Source: Palsa-459 sp035937595
Lineage (GTDB): Bacteria; Actinomycetota; Acidimicrobiia; Acidimicrobiales; RAAP-2
Length of the DNA stretch: 24,065 nt
Direction of reading: 5' to 3'
Assembly (NCBI GenBank): GCA_035937595.1
Contig: DASZHS010000013.1
Coordinates: 1-24,065, forward strand
Shown: piece after piece, positions 14,920-22,556 of the stretch
Layout: each line of letters starts with the position of its first letter
Position numbering within the stretch: position 1 is the first letter of the stretch
The notes under the pieces: model-generated
Told to the model about the DNA's origin: nothing
The model's input: only the letters and a program-made list of their open reading frames with translations
The model's database searches: none
Position numbers and translations under genes: made by a program

Positions 14920-14955
14920 ATGCTGGTTTCGCACGTCTCGTCCGACGTGCGATGA
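14920..14955 (+). CDS. Candidate leaderless leader peptide (11 codons) coupled to the ABC exporter
   Basis: The short frame MLVSHVSSDVR begins six bases after a -10 box and ends with a TGA that overlaps the exporter's ATG (ATGA at 14952-14955). This is the layout of a regulatory leader peptide whose translation controls the next gene, as known for the bmrB leader ahead of the BmrCD drug exporter in Bacillus subtilis. A 9-bp inverted repeat fills most of it. No ribosome site precedes the main exporter ATG, so coupling would explain its translation. It could also be chance, with the mRNA start lying elsewhere. Confidence 0.4.
   Translation: MLVSHVSSDVR
14929..14952. promoter_or_regulatory. Perfect 9-bp inverted repeat at the exporter start (operator or RNA hairpin)
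   Basis: TCGCACGTC, six-base spacer, GACGTGCGA. The right arm ends on the A of the exporter ATG. As DNA it has the size and symmetry of a TetR/MarR-type operator; as RNA it would fold into a stem hiding the exporter start codon. Confidence 0.5.
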
Positions 14956-16838
14956 GCACCACCACCGCCCGATCGCACCAGGAGGCCGCCGGCTCGGCGT
15001 ACTCGCCGCTTGGGGTCACCTCTCGGTACCAGCGCCCCCGGGGGCAGCTCGACCCGGACGTCTCGAAGACCTGGCTGCGTCGGGTCCTGCCGATCCTCAA
15101 GGGCCACCGCGGGGCGTTCCTCACCTTCATCGGCCTGTCGTTCTCGAGCTCGGTGCTCCAGATCCTCGCGCCCAACGTCATCAACCGCGCGACCAACGCC
15201 ATCCAGGGCTACCTGCGGCTCCCGGCGGGCACGGGACCTCCGCCGTCGATCACGAGCTACGTCGTCGAGCTCGTCGTGCTGGGGCTCCTCGCGGGGCTCA
15301 CCGGGCTCATCTCTCGCTACTACATGTACCGCACGGCCTACGACATCGAGTTCGACCTGCGCAACCTGATCTACGAGCACCTCTCCACGCTGTCGTTCGG
15401 CTTCTACGACCGGGTGCAGTCGGGCCAGCTCATCTCGAGGGCGAACTCGGACATCCGCAGCGTCCAGATGTACACGACGTTTGCGCCGCTGATCCTCGTG
15501 CAGTGCTCGATCGGCGTCGTCGCGTTCGGCTTCATGCTCTACTACAGCGCACTGCTCGCGCTCGTCGCCCTCGCGATGATGCCGCTCCTGTACCGCGTCG
15601 GGGTGCGGATGCGCAACGTGATGTTCCCGATCTCCTGGGTCATCCAGGCCCGGCTCGCCGGGGTCGCGACTGTGGTCGACGAGAACGTGAACGGGGTGCG
15701 CGTCGTCAAGTCGTTCGCCCAGGAGGACGCCGAGCTCCAGAAGCTGGCCGCCGCGGCCAAGAAGGTCGAGTGGGCGTACATCAAGGACGCTGACATCCGC
15801 GGGCTGTTCACGCCGTGGGTGCAGAACATCCCCCAGGTCGGGCTCGCGATGGTCCTCGGCATCGGCGGTTGGCTCGTCATCAACGGCTCGCTCAACATCG
15901 GCGAGATGCTCGCGTTCAACCTCTACTTCGGGATGCTGCAGGCGCCGTTCATGATGCTCGGCCAGCTCGTGATGATGGGTCAGCGCGCCAAGGCCAGCGC
16001 CGAGCGGATCTTCGAGATCCTCGACGAGCCGACGGAGATCACCGAGCGTCCGGGCGCGAGTGACCTCGACGTGCCCGAGGGGCGGGTCAGCTTCCGGCAC
16101 GTCGCGTTCGCCTACGGAAGCGGCCCGACCATCCTCGACGACCTCACCTTCGAGGTGGAGCCGGGCGAGGCCGTCGCCATCGTCGGCGAGACGGGCTCGG
16201 GAAAGTCCACGGTCGCGCGGCTGCTCACGAGGTTCTACGACGTGACGGGCGGCAGCGTCGAGATCGACGGGCACGACGTACGCGACGTCACCCTCGGGTC
16301 CCTGCGCGCCGCCGTCGGGGTCGTCCAGGACGAGCCGTTCCTCTTCTCGGTGTCCATCCGCGAGAACATCGCCTACGGCCGGCCGGACGCCACGCTCGAG
16401 GAGGTCGAGGCAGCCGCCAGGGCCGCGAACGCCCACGAGTTCGTCGTGAAGCTCCCCGACGGCTACGACACGGTCGTCGGCGAGCGCGGCTACACCCTCT
16501 CGGGCGGGCAACGCCAGCGCGTGGCGATCGCGAGGACGCTGCTCCTCAACCCGCCCGTCCTCGTGCTCGACGACGCCACGAGCTCCATCGACGTCCACAT
16601 CGAACAGGAGATCCACGCCGCGCTCGGCACGCTGCTGCAGCACCGCACCACGCTCGTCATCGCCCACCGGCTGTCGACGATCGCCCTCGCGGACCGCGTG
16701 ATCCTGCTCGACGGCGGCCGCGTGGCCGCGACGGGCACGCACGCCGAGCTGCTGGCCACGACCCCGCTCTACGGCGAGGTGCTCGCGCGCACCGCCCTCG
16801 ACGACAACCTCGGCGACCCCACCGGCGGCGGCACCTGA
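14952..16838 (+). CDS. ABC exporter half-transporter with degenerate ATPase site (heterodimer subunit 1)
   Basis: 628 residues: a membrane domain of about six helices (roughly 50-345) fused to an ATPase domain (roughly 375-610), the multidrug/lipid exporter type. Walker A is GETGSGKST (412-420), the signature LSGGQ (516-520) is canonical and the switch His572 is present. The residue after Walker B is Asp541 (VLVLDDATSS) where active sites have Glu. In known heterodimeric exporters such as TM287/288 and BmrCD, one subunit carries this Glu-to-Asp change and forms a non-hydrolysing site with the partner's altered signature; the next gene shows exactly that. The start codon overlaps an 11-codon leader ORF and an inverted repeat. 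The substrate is unknown, with drug or lipid most likely. Confidence 0.93.
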   Translation: MSTTTARSHQEAAGSAYSPLGVTSRYQRPRGQLDPDVSKTWLRRVLPILKGHRGAFLTFIGLSFSSSVLQILAPNVINRATNAIQGYLRLPAGTGPPPSITSYVVELVVLGLLAGLTGLISRYYMYRTAYDIEFDLRNLIYEHLSTLSFGFYDRVQSGQLISRANSDIRSVQMYTTFAPLILVQCSIGVVAFGFMLYYSALLALVALAMMPLLYRVGVRMRNVMFPISWVIQARLAGVATVVDENVNGVRVVKSFAQEDAELQKLAAAAKKVEWAYIKDADIRGLFTPWVQNIPQVGLAMVLGIGGWLVINGSLNIGEMLAFNLYFGMLQAPFMMLGQLVMMGQRAKASAERIFEILDEPTEITERPGASDLDVPEGRVSFRHVAFAYGSGPTILDDLTFEVEPGEAVAIVGETGSGKSTVARLLTRFYDVTGGSVEIDGHDVRDVTLGSLRAAVGVVQDEPFLFSVSIRENIAYGRPDATLEEVEAAARAANAHEFVVKLPDGYDTVVGERGYTLSGGQRQRVAIARTLLLNPPVLVLDDATSSIDVHIEQEIHAALGTLLQHRTTLVIAHRLSTIALADRVILLDGGRVAATGTHAELLATTPLYGEVLARTALDDNLGDPTGGGT

Positions 16839-18778
16839 TGGGCTGGGGCGGCGGCTTCGGCGGCGGTGGCGGCGGCTTCGTGGGCGCGCAGGCCGCCGCG
16901 ACCCAGGCGGGCCTGCCGTTCGGCGGGATCCCGACCGAGCTGCAGCGCGGCGTGGACCAGATCCTCGCGACCGAGCCCGTCCACCCGCCGTCAGAGGTCG
17001 CGTTCACCCAGCGGCCCTCCGCGCGCGACGCGCGGCGCCTCTCGATCGCCATGCTCGTGGCCGACCACCCGGTCCTCGTCGCGATCGGCACGCTCCTCGT
17101 CCTCGTCGTGGGCGCCCTCGGCGTCGTCGGTCCACTCTTCGTGGGCCAGGCGATCGACAAGGGGATGAACCCCAAGCACTTCGACCTCACCGTCGTGCTC
17201 GGCTATGCCGCGGCGTACCTCGTCGCCGCCGTCACCGTCGCCTACGCCCAGCGCGCCCTCGTCCACACGACGGGTCGGCTCGCCGCGCGCGTGATGCACC
17301 GCCTGCGGATCCTCGTCTTCACGCACCTGCAGCGCCTGAGCCTCGACTTCTTCACGGAGGAGAAGGCGGGCGTGCTCATGAGCAGGATGACGAGCGACAT
17401 CGAGAACCTCCAACAGTTCCTCCAGGACGGCATCAGCTCCTTCGGGATCCAGCTCATCTCGATGCTGACCATCATCGGCATCCTGCTTACGCAGAACGTC
17501 GGGCTCGCGGTGCTCACGATCGTCTCGGTGCTGCCGCTCCTGCTGGTCATGACGATCTGGTTCCACCGGGCTTCCGAGCGCGGGTACCTGCGCGCCCGCG
17601 ACGGGATCGCGAACGTGCTCTCGGACCTCTCCGAGTCGCTCTACGGGATCCGCGTGGTGACCGCGACGAACCGCCAGCGCTACAACGTCGTGCACCACCG
17701 CAACGTCGTGGGCGAGTACCGCGACGCCAACCTCTACACGGGTCGCGCGAACGCGATCTACGGCCCCGCGACGCTCGCGATCGGCATCCTCGGCCAGGCC
17801 CTGATCCTGGGCGTCGGCGGCACGATGGTGCTCCACCACCAGATGCCGGTCGGCGTCCTCGTCACGTTCATGCTGTACCTCGGACGGTTCTTCCAGCCGA
17901 TCCAGCTGCTCGTCCAGCAGTACAACATGCTCCAGCAGGGTCGCTCGTCGATCACCCGGCTCCGCGAGCTCGTCGAGACACCGCCGTCGGTCGACGAGCG
18001 CCCCGACGCCACCGAGCTCGCCGTCGTCGACGGCGCGATCCGCTTCTCGGACATCACCTTCGGGTACGACCCGCAGCGCCCGGTGCTCTCCCACGTCGAC
18101 CTCGACATCGCGCCGGGCGAGAGCGTCGCGTTCGTCGGCCCGACGGGGGCGGGCAAGTCGACCATGGCCAAGCTCGTGAACCGCTTCTACGACCCCCAGG
18201 GCGGCAAGGTGCTGGTCGACGGCGTCGACATCAAGGGCGTCACGCTGCACTCGCTTCGCAGCCAGATCGGCGTCGTCCCCCAAGAGCCGTTCCTCTTCGC
18301 GGGGTCGATCCGCGACAACCTCGTCTTCGCGAACCCCGACGCCACCGACGCCGACGTCGACGAGGCGATCGACGCCGTCGGGCTCCGCGAGCTCGTCGAC
18401 CGCCTGCCGGCGGGCATGGCCACAGTCGTGCACGAGCGCGGCCAGACGCTCTCGGCCGGCGAGCGCCAGCTGCTGGCACTCGGCCGCGCGTTCCTCTCGC
18501 ACCCACGCGTCCTCGTCCTCGACGAGGCGACGTCCAGCCTCGACCTGCGGAGCGAGACCGTGGTGGAGCACGCGCTCACGCGCCTCTTGGAGGGTCGCAC
18601 CGCGATCCTCATCGCGCACCGCCTCACGACGGCGCGCCGCGCGGACCGCATCGTCGTCATCGAGGACGGCGGGATCGTCGAGTCGGGGTCCCACGACGCG
18701 CTCGTCGCCCTGGGAGGGCGCTACGCGGCGATGTACGACACCTGGGTGCGCCAGGGCGGGCTCGGCGAGGACGGCTAG
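16838..18778 (+). CDS. ABC exporter half-transporter (heterodimer subunit 2, canonical Walker B)
   Basis: 646 residues. A glycine-rich N-terminus (MGWGGGFGGGGGGF) and about 60 extra residues precede the six-helix membrane domain (roughly 75-350); the ATPase domain follows (roughly 395-640). Walker A is GPTGAGKST (434-442), Walker B with catalytic Glu563 is VLVLDEATSS, and the switch His594 is intact. The signature is LSAGE (538-542) rather than LSGGQ. Together with Asp541 of subunit 1 this predicts one degenerate and one active ATP site. It starts at TGATG, overlapping the stop of subunit 1 by one base, so the two are made together. Its TAG stop overlaps the TAG of the convergent hydrolase gene (CTAG at 18775-18778). 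Confidence 0.93.
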   Translation: MGWGGGFGGGGGGFVGAQAAATQAGLPFGGIPTELQRGVDQILATEPVHPPSEVAFTQRPSARDARRLSIAMLVADHPVLVAIGTLLVLVVGALGVVGPLFVGQAIDKGMNPKHFDLTVVLGYAAAYLVAAVTVAYAQRALVHTTGRLAARVMHRLRILVFTHLQRLSLDFFTEEKAGVLMSRMTSDIENLQQFLQDGISSFGIQLISMLTIIGILLTQNVGLAVLTIVSVLPLLLVMTIWFHRASERGYLRARDGIANVLSDLSESLYGIRVVTATNRQRYNVVHHRNVVGEYRDANLYTGRANAIYGPATLAIGILGQALILGVGGTMVLHHQMPVGVLVTFMLYLGRFFQPIQLLVQQYNMLQQGRSSITRLRELVETPPSVDERPDATELAVVDGAIRFSDITFGYDPQRPVLSHVDLDIAPGESVAFVGPTGAGKSTMAKLVNRFYDPQGGKVLVDGVDIKGVTLHSLRSQIGVVPQEPFLFAGSIRDNLVFANPDATDADVDEAIDAVGLRELVDRLPAGMATVVHERGQTLSAGERQLLALGRAFLSHPRVLVLDEATSSLDLRSETVVEHALTRLLEGRTAILIAHRLTTARRADRIVVIEDGGIVESGSHDALVALGGRYAAMYDTWVRQGGLGEDG

Positions 18779-19665
18779 CGGCGCACGGCGCTGCGCACGC
18801 CGACGCCCGTGACCGAGGCGAGCGCGTCGAGGACCTGGGGCCACACGGCCCGGGGCAGGTCGTGGCCCATCTCGTCGATGAGGAGCAGCGTGGCGCCGGG
18901 CACCGCCGTCGCGGTCGCCTCGCCGCCCGGCGGGGTCACGAGCGGGTCGATCGTGCCGTGGACCACGAGCGTCGGCACGGCGACGGCGGCGAGGCCGGGG
19001 CGCCGGTCGGGCGAGCCGACGATCGCGGCGAACTGGCGCAGGGTGCCGGCGGGATCGAACGCCCGGTCGAAGGCGCGGCCGGTCACCTCGGCGACCCACG
19101 CCTCGTCGATGCCGAGCGCCGGCGAGCCGGTCCGCCGCCACGAGACCAGCGCCTGGTCGATCAGCCCCTGGCGGGTGGTCGGGCCCGTCTCCAGCATGTG
19201 CTCGAGCTCCTCTGGCGTCGGCGACCCCACGTGGATCGGGTCGGGCGTCGACATGATCGAGGTGAGCGACAGGGTGACGCGGGGGTGCCGGATCGCGACG
19301 GACTGGGCGATCATGCCGCCCATCGAGACGCCGAGGACGTGGGCGGCTGCGATCCCGAGGGCGTCGAGGAGCGCCACGGCGTCGTCGGCCATGTCCTCGA
19401 TCGTGTACGGGAGCGTCGTCAGGTCCCCGCCGGCGATGGCGAAGGGGTCGGGCTCGCCCAGCTGGGTGAGGTGCGTGGACAGCCCCGCGTCGCGGTTGTC
19501 GAAGCAGATCGCGTAGAGGCCGCGCTCGACGAGCGCCGCGAGCAGCGCGTCGTGCCACGCGATGAGCTGCGCGCCGTGCCCGTGGATCATGAGCAGCGGG
19601 GCGTCGGTCGGACGTCCGTGGGCCTCGTAGCAGAGCTCGAGGCCGTTCGCCTGCACCGTGGGCAC
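18775..19665 (-). CDS. Alpha/beta-fold hydrolase (RdmC/aminopeptidase-like)
   Basis: 296 residues. The oxyanion-hole segment IHGHGAQLIAW (27-37), FDNRDAGLS (55-63), the nucleophile elbow GVSMGG (Ser114), Asp240 (HGTIDP) and His268 (MGHDLP) give a full catalytic triad. The NRD(A/V)GLS pattern is typical of the branch annotated as aclacinomycin methylesterase RdmC-like or proline iminopeptidase-like hydrolases. The substrate cannot be inferred. GTG 19665 has GGGAGG six bases upstream and a TAGCGT -10 box at 19692-19697. It lies 97 bases after the F420 enzyme gene on the same strand, with a hairpin between them. Confidence 0.9.
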   Translation of the reverse strand: MPTVQANGLELCYEAHGRPTDAPLLMIHGHGAQLIAWHDALLAALVERGLYAICFDNRDAGLSTHLTQLGEPDPFAIAGGDLTTLPYTIEDMADDAVALLDALGIAAAHVLGVSMGGMIAQSVAIRHPRVTLSLTSIMSTPDPIHVGSPTPEELEHMLETGPTTRQGLIDQALVSWRRTGSPALGIDEAWVAEVTGRAFDRAFDPAGTLRQFAAIVGSPDRRPGLAAVAVPTLVVHGTIDPLVTPPGGEATATAVPGATLLLIDEMGHDLPRAVWPQVLDALASVTGVGVRSAVRR

Positions 19666-19691
19666 TCCGCGCCTCCCCTTCTGTCCAGGCG

Positions 19692-19697
19692 ACGCTA
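19692..19697 (-). promoter_or_regulatory. -10 box (TAGCGT) for the alpha/beta hydrolase gene
   Basis: Leftward TAGCGT, about 27 bases before GTG 19665, with GGGAGG in the leader. It fits TANNNT; the -35 is unclear. Confidence 0.4.
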
Positions 19698-19743
19698 TCG
19701 GCTCGTGGGCGCGTCGCCCGGGGCTGCACCGCCGCCGCGGCGA

Positions 19744-19760
19744 CGCGAGGGGCGCTCGCG
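19744..19760 (-). terminator. Hairpin downstream of the LLM oxidoreductase gene
   Basis: CGCGAG, five-base loop, CTCGCG: a perfect 6-bp stem starting two bases past the stop codon at 19763. There is no T-run; it separates this gene from the hydrolase gene, which has its own -10 box. Confidence 0.5.
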
Positions 19761-19762
19761 AG

Positions 19763-20812
19763 CTACGACGCGAACCCCTTCACGAGCTCGATCAGGTCGG
19801 CGGCGCGCTGGTCGCCGCGCGGGATCGGGGTGACCTGCAGGTGGGTGACGCCCGCCTCCTTGAACGCCGCCACCCGCTCCTTCACGTAGCCCTCCGGCCC
19901 GCACAGCGAGGTGAGCTCCAAGAGCTCGTCGGGGACGAGCGCCTCGGCCTCTCGCTTCTTGCCGGCGAGATAGAGGTCCTGGATGGCCGTCGCCGCTTCC
20001 TCGAAGCCGTAGCGGCAGGCGAGCTCGTTGTAGAAGTTCTTCCCCTTCGCCCCCATGCCGCCGACGTAGAGCGCCACGCCGGGGCGTGCCAGCTGTCGCA
20101 GCGCGACGACCTCGTCGTCGTCGCCGATCGCGAGGAGCCCGCCGGCGGTCACCTGGAGCGGTCCGAGGGACGCGTCGCGCTTTGCGGCGCCCGCGGCGAG
20201 CGGCGCGCCCCAGACCTCCCTCGCGCGCTCCGGGATGAACAGGATCGGGATCCAGCCGTCGGCGACCTCGGCCGTCATGGCCACGTTTCGCTCGCCGAGC
20301 GAGGCCACCCACACCGGGATCGAGGGGCGCACGGGGTGCGCGATGATCTTGAGCGCCTTGCCGAGCCCCGTGCCCTCGCCGCTCGCGAGCGGCAGGTCGT
20401 AGTAGCGGCCGTGGTGCTCGAGCGGCGCCTCGCGCCGCCACACGTCGCGGCAGATCTCGATGATCTCGCGCGTGCGGCCGAGGGGCGCGGTGTAGGGGAC
20501 GCCGTGGAACCCCTCGATCACCTGGGGGCCTGACGCGCCCAGCCCCAGGTGGAACCGCCCGTCGCTGAGGGCGTCGATGCCGGCCGCGGTCATGGCCAGG
20601 AGCGTCGGCGTGCGGGTGTAGATGGGCAGGATCGCCGAGCCGATCTCGACGCGCTCGGTGAGCGCGGCCAAGTAGCCCATCAGGCTCGGGCTGTCGAAGC
20701 CGTAGGCCTCGGCCACCCACACGAGGTCGAGCCCGGCGGCCTCCATCTCGACGACCTGGCTCGCGGCGTGCTTGAAGCCGCCCGAGTAGCTGAGCTGGGT
20801 TGCGATCTTCAC
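19763..20812 (-). CDS. LLM-class F420-dependent oxidoreductase (Rv3520c-like)
   Basis: 349 residues. It is a luciferase-like (TIM-barrel) enzyme that would use coenzyme F420. The N-terminal KIATQLSYSGGFKHAASQV, then VWVAEAYGFDSPSLMGYLA, YTRTPTLLAMTAAG, the GLGASGPQVIEGFHGVPY segment and GRTREIIEICRDVWRRE closely match what I recall of Mycobacterium Rv3520c-type proteins. This supports F420 synthesis in the host. The specific substrate is unknown. GTG 20812 was chosen because GGAGGT lies seven bases upstream; an upstream frame extension of 15 residues has no support. The gap to the rhodanese-MBL gene is 106 bases, with no TANNNT box seen in it. Confidence 0.92.
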   Translation of the reverse strand: MKIATQLSYSGGFKHAASQVVEMEAAGLDLVWVAEAYGFDSPSLMGYLAALTERVEIGSAILPIYTRTPTLLAMTAAGIDALSDGRFHLGLGASGPQVIEGFHGVPYTAPLGRTREIIEICRDVWRREAPLEHHGRYYDLPLASGEGTGLGKALKIIAHPVRPSIPVWVASLGERNVAMTAEVADGWIPILFIPERAREVWGAPLAAGAAKRDASLGPLQVTAGGLLAIGDDDEVVALRQLARPGVALYVGGMGAKGKNFYNELACRYGFEEAATAIQDLYLAGKKREAEALVPDELLELTSLCGPEGYVKERVAAFKEAGVTHLQVTPIPRGDQRAADLIELVKGFAS

Positions 20813-20918
20813 GGCGTGGACCTCCGACGGCAGTCTTGCAGAGGCAACGAGGGGCACGAGCGGCGTGCGTCGCAGGGTCCCTCACGGCGTCGGCGATGTG
20901 GACCCGGACCGCCGCCGA

Positions 20919-22019
20919 TCAGCTCGCGATCGCGCAGCGGTTCGGTCCGGCCTCGAGCGCGGTGCGCTCCTCGTCGTCGACGTCGCGCCCCGCCTTGTTG
21001 GTGGCGACGATCGTCGCGTAGTTGGGCGGCCGCGCCGTCACCGAGCCGACGGCCCAGCGCACGAAGTCGTCCTCGTCGGCGGTGAGCTGCCAGAGCCGCG
21101 AGCGCAGGGCGCCGAGCGTGGCGGCGACGACCTCGCCGCCGCGCACCTCGACGACGCTGCCCACGTGTGCGGGCAGCACGAGCGCGGTGTCGGGCAGGCG
21201 GAGGACCTTGTCGTGGAGCGATCGGTACAGCACGTGGGCGAACGCCTCGGCCTGGTCGGCGAGGTCCGGGCGGCCCACGCTCTCGAGGAACAGGGTGTCC
21301 CCCGTGAAGATCGCCGCCGACCCGAGCAGGAAGGTCGTGGACCCCGAGGTGTGCCCGGGCGTCGCGAGCACCGACACGGTGAGCGCGACGCCGTCGCCGA
21401 TCCCGACCGTCATCCCGTCCTCGAGGGCGGCGTGGGGGAACCCGAAGCGGTCGGCGGGATTGAGCACGAGCGCGGCGCCGGCGGCCGCGGCGAGCGCCCG
21501 CGCGCCGCTCACGTGGTCGGCGTGCAGGTGCGTGTCGAGGACGTGGGTGATCGCCCAGCCGCGTGCCGCCGCCCTGGTGAGGTACCGGTCGACGTCGGCG
21601 GCGGGGTCGATGACGACCGCGCCGCCCCCGGCGGCGACCACGTACGAGAGGCAGCCCTTCCCGCGCCGCCGGACCTGCAGGATCGTCGCCCCGCCGACAC
21701 GGACCTCGACGTCGTCGAAGACCCTCGACCACGCCGCCATCCCGCCCTCGAGCACCTCGCTGTCGCGGCCCGCAGCATCGAGGAGCTCACTCGCGGTCGT
21801 CGCCCGGGCGCCGACGGCGCACACCGTCACGATCTCGGTTCCCGCGGGGACCTCCTCCAGCCGGGACCCGAGCGCGCCCAGGGGGACGTTCACCGCCCCG
21901 GGGATACGCCACGCGTCGTACTCGTCGGGCTCGCGGACGTCGAGGACGCACACGTCGTCGTCGTGATCGAGCCTCGCCAGGAGCTCGTCGGCCGAGATCG
22001 TCCGCACCCGCACCCGCAC
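20919..22019 (-). CDS. Rhodanese-metallo-beta-lactamase fusion (persulfide dioxygenase/ETHE1-like)
   Basis: 366 residues. An N-terminal rhodanese domain (about 1-105) has LDVREPDEYD and the active loop CAVGAR with Cys67. A metallo-beta-lactamase domain follows, with the metal motif THLHADH (His164, His166, Asp168, His169), GHTSGST (His223), FTGDTLF (Asp241) and PAHVG (His285). The C-terminal PPNYATIVATN resembles the tail found in ETHE1-like persulfide dioxygenases and their rhodanese fusions. The likely role is oxidation or transfer of persulfide sulfur in sulfide or thiol detoxification. The start is uncertain: GTG 22019 opens a run of three GTGCGG repeats (V-R-V-R-V-R), so 22013 and 22007 are also possible. 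It diverges from a single-domain rhodanese. Confidence 0.88.
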   Translation of the reverse strand: MRVRVRTISADELLARLDHDDDVCVLDVREPDEYDAWRIPGAVNVPLGALGSRLEEVPAGTEIVTVCAVGARATTASELLDAAGRDSEVLEGGMAAWSRVFDDVEVRVGGATILQVRRRGKGCLSYVVAAGGGAVVIDPAADVDRYLTRAAARGWAITHVLDTHLHADHVSGARALAAAAGAALVLNPADRFGFPHAALEDGMTVGIGDGVALTVSVLATPGHTSGSTTFLLGSAAIFTGDTLFLESVGRPDLADQAEAFAHVLYRSLHDKVLRLPDTALVLPAHVGSVVEVRGGEVVAATLGALRSRLWQLTADEDDFVRWAVGSVTARPPNYATIVATNKAGRDVDDEERTALEAGPNRCAIAS

Positions 22020-22027
22020 CCCGCACT
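22003..22027 (-). repeat. GTGCGG hexanucleotide repeat over the start codon of the rhodanese-MBL gene
   Basis: Leftward, GTGCGG occurs three times in tandem after a near-copy, each unit offering a GTG start and adding Val-Arg. Unit-number changes would keep the frame but shift spacing from the ribosome site. Confidence 0.5.
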
Positions 22028-22043
22028 CTCGTCGTCGCTGTGG

Positions 22044-22049
22044 AGCGTA
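22044..22049 (-). promoter_or_regulatory. -10 box (TACGCT) for the rhodanese-MBL gene
   Basis: Leftward TACGCT, 24 bases before GTG 22019. It is back to back with a rightward TAGGTT box at 22077-22082, so the divergent rhodanese genes share one short promoter region. Confidence 0.45.
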
Positions 22050-22076
22050 GACGCGGGCGATCGTGGCGCTGCTCAC

Positions 22077-22082
22077 TAGGTT
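22077..22082 (+). promoter_or_regulatory. -10 box (TAGGTT) for the single-domain rhodanese gene
   Basis: TAGGTT fits TANNNT; transcription would start near 22089, about 50 bases before GTG 22138. Confidence 0.4.
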
Positions 22083-22137
22083 GTCGTCATCTCCGACGAC
22101 CTCGCACGACGGTGCCTCGACGATCGTGAGGCACACC

Positions 22138-22470
22138 GTGCACCGTGAGCTCGACGCACTCGACGCCGACGACGCGGTCCGCGCCGGTGCCCTCCTCCTC
22201 GACGTCCGCGAGCCCGACGAGTTCGACGCGGGTCACGCACCGGGGGCGACGTCCGTGCCGCTCGGCGAGCTCGGCGCACGGCTGGACGAGCTCGAGGGCG
22301 CGCGCATGGTGGTCTGCGTCTGTCGGAGCGGCGTGCGGTCGGCCGCGGCCGCCGAGGCACTGACGGGTGCCGGCTACGACGCCGCCAATCTCGTCGGGGG
22401 CATGCTGGCCTGGGCGGCCGAGGGCCTCCCGGTCACGACCGCGGGCGGTGCGGCGGGCGAGGTGCGCTGA
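22138..22470 (+). CDS. Single-domain rhodanese-like sulfurtransferase
   Basis: 110 residues, a typical size for a one-domain rhodanese. LLLDVREPDEFDAGHAPGATSVPLGEL is the N-terminal core and CRSGVR is the six-residue active loop with the persulfide-carrying Cys; GGMLAWAAEGLPV is the usual C-terminal helix. It would move sulfane sulfur between carriers. It is clearly related to the rhodanese domain of the divergent fusion gene (shared LDVREPDE-DA-PGA-VPLG-LG-RL pattern). GTG 22138 was chosen because GAGG is six bases upstream; GTG 22126 is the alternative. The shared promoter region suggests joint control with the fusion enzyme. Confidence 0.88.
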   Translation: MHRELDALDADDAVRAGALLLDVREPDEFDAGHAPGATSVPLGELGARLDELEGARMVVCVCRSGVRSAAAAEALTGAGYDAANLVGGMLAWAAEGLPVTTAGGAAGEVR

Positions 22471-22520
22471 GCTCGCGGGAGCCCGAGGGCATCCCTGCGC
22501 CGCGGCTCGAAGTTCGCCAC

Positions 22521-22550
22521 TTGACAATAGTTGTGGTGATCGACAACTAT
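22521..22550 (+). promoter_or_regulatory. ArsR-gene promoter with overlapping 8-bp inverted-repeat operator
   Basis: TTGACA at 22521-22526 is a perfect -35. An 18-base spacer leads to AACTAT (22545-22550) as -10, ending six bases before GTG 22557. The inverted repeat ATAGTTGT, eight-base spacer, ACAACTAT (22527-22550) fills the space from the -35 to the -10. A repressor bound there would block RNA polymerase; ArsR-family autorepressor sites of similar ATAGTTG type are known. Confidence 0.7.
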
Positions 22551-22556
22551 GTGCCC

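Noticed and set aside
13518..16742. A 1074-codon open frame on the - strand reading through upp and the exporter gene.
   Set aside because: Only its last 201 codons resemble a protein (the phosphoribosyltransferase); the rest is antisense to the ABC exporter and shifted relative to upp.
16991..19729. A 912-codon - strand frame antisense to exporter subunit 2.
   Set aside because: Low-complexity Asp/Arg/Val composition and no motifs; it mirrors the codon structure of the real + strand gene and, in another frame, the hydrolase.
22521..22556. A 12-residue N-terminal extension of the ArsR protein starting at TTG 22521.
   Set aside because: That TTG is the first half of the TTGACA -35 box and the segment is the operator; homologous proteins begin near residue 13 of this frame.
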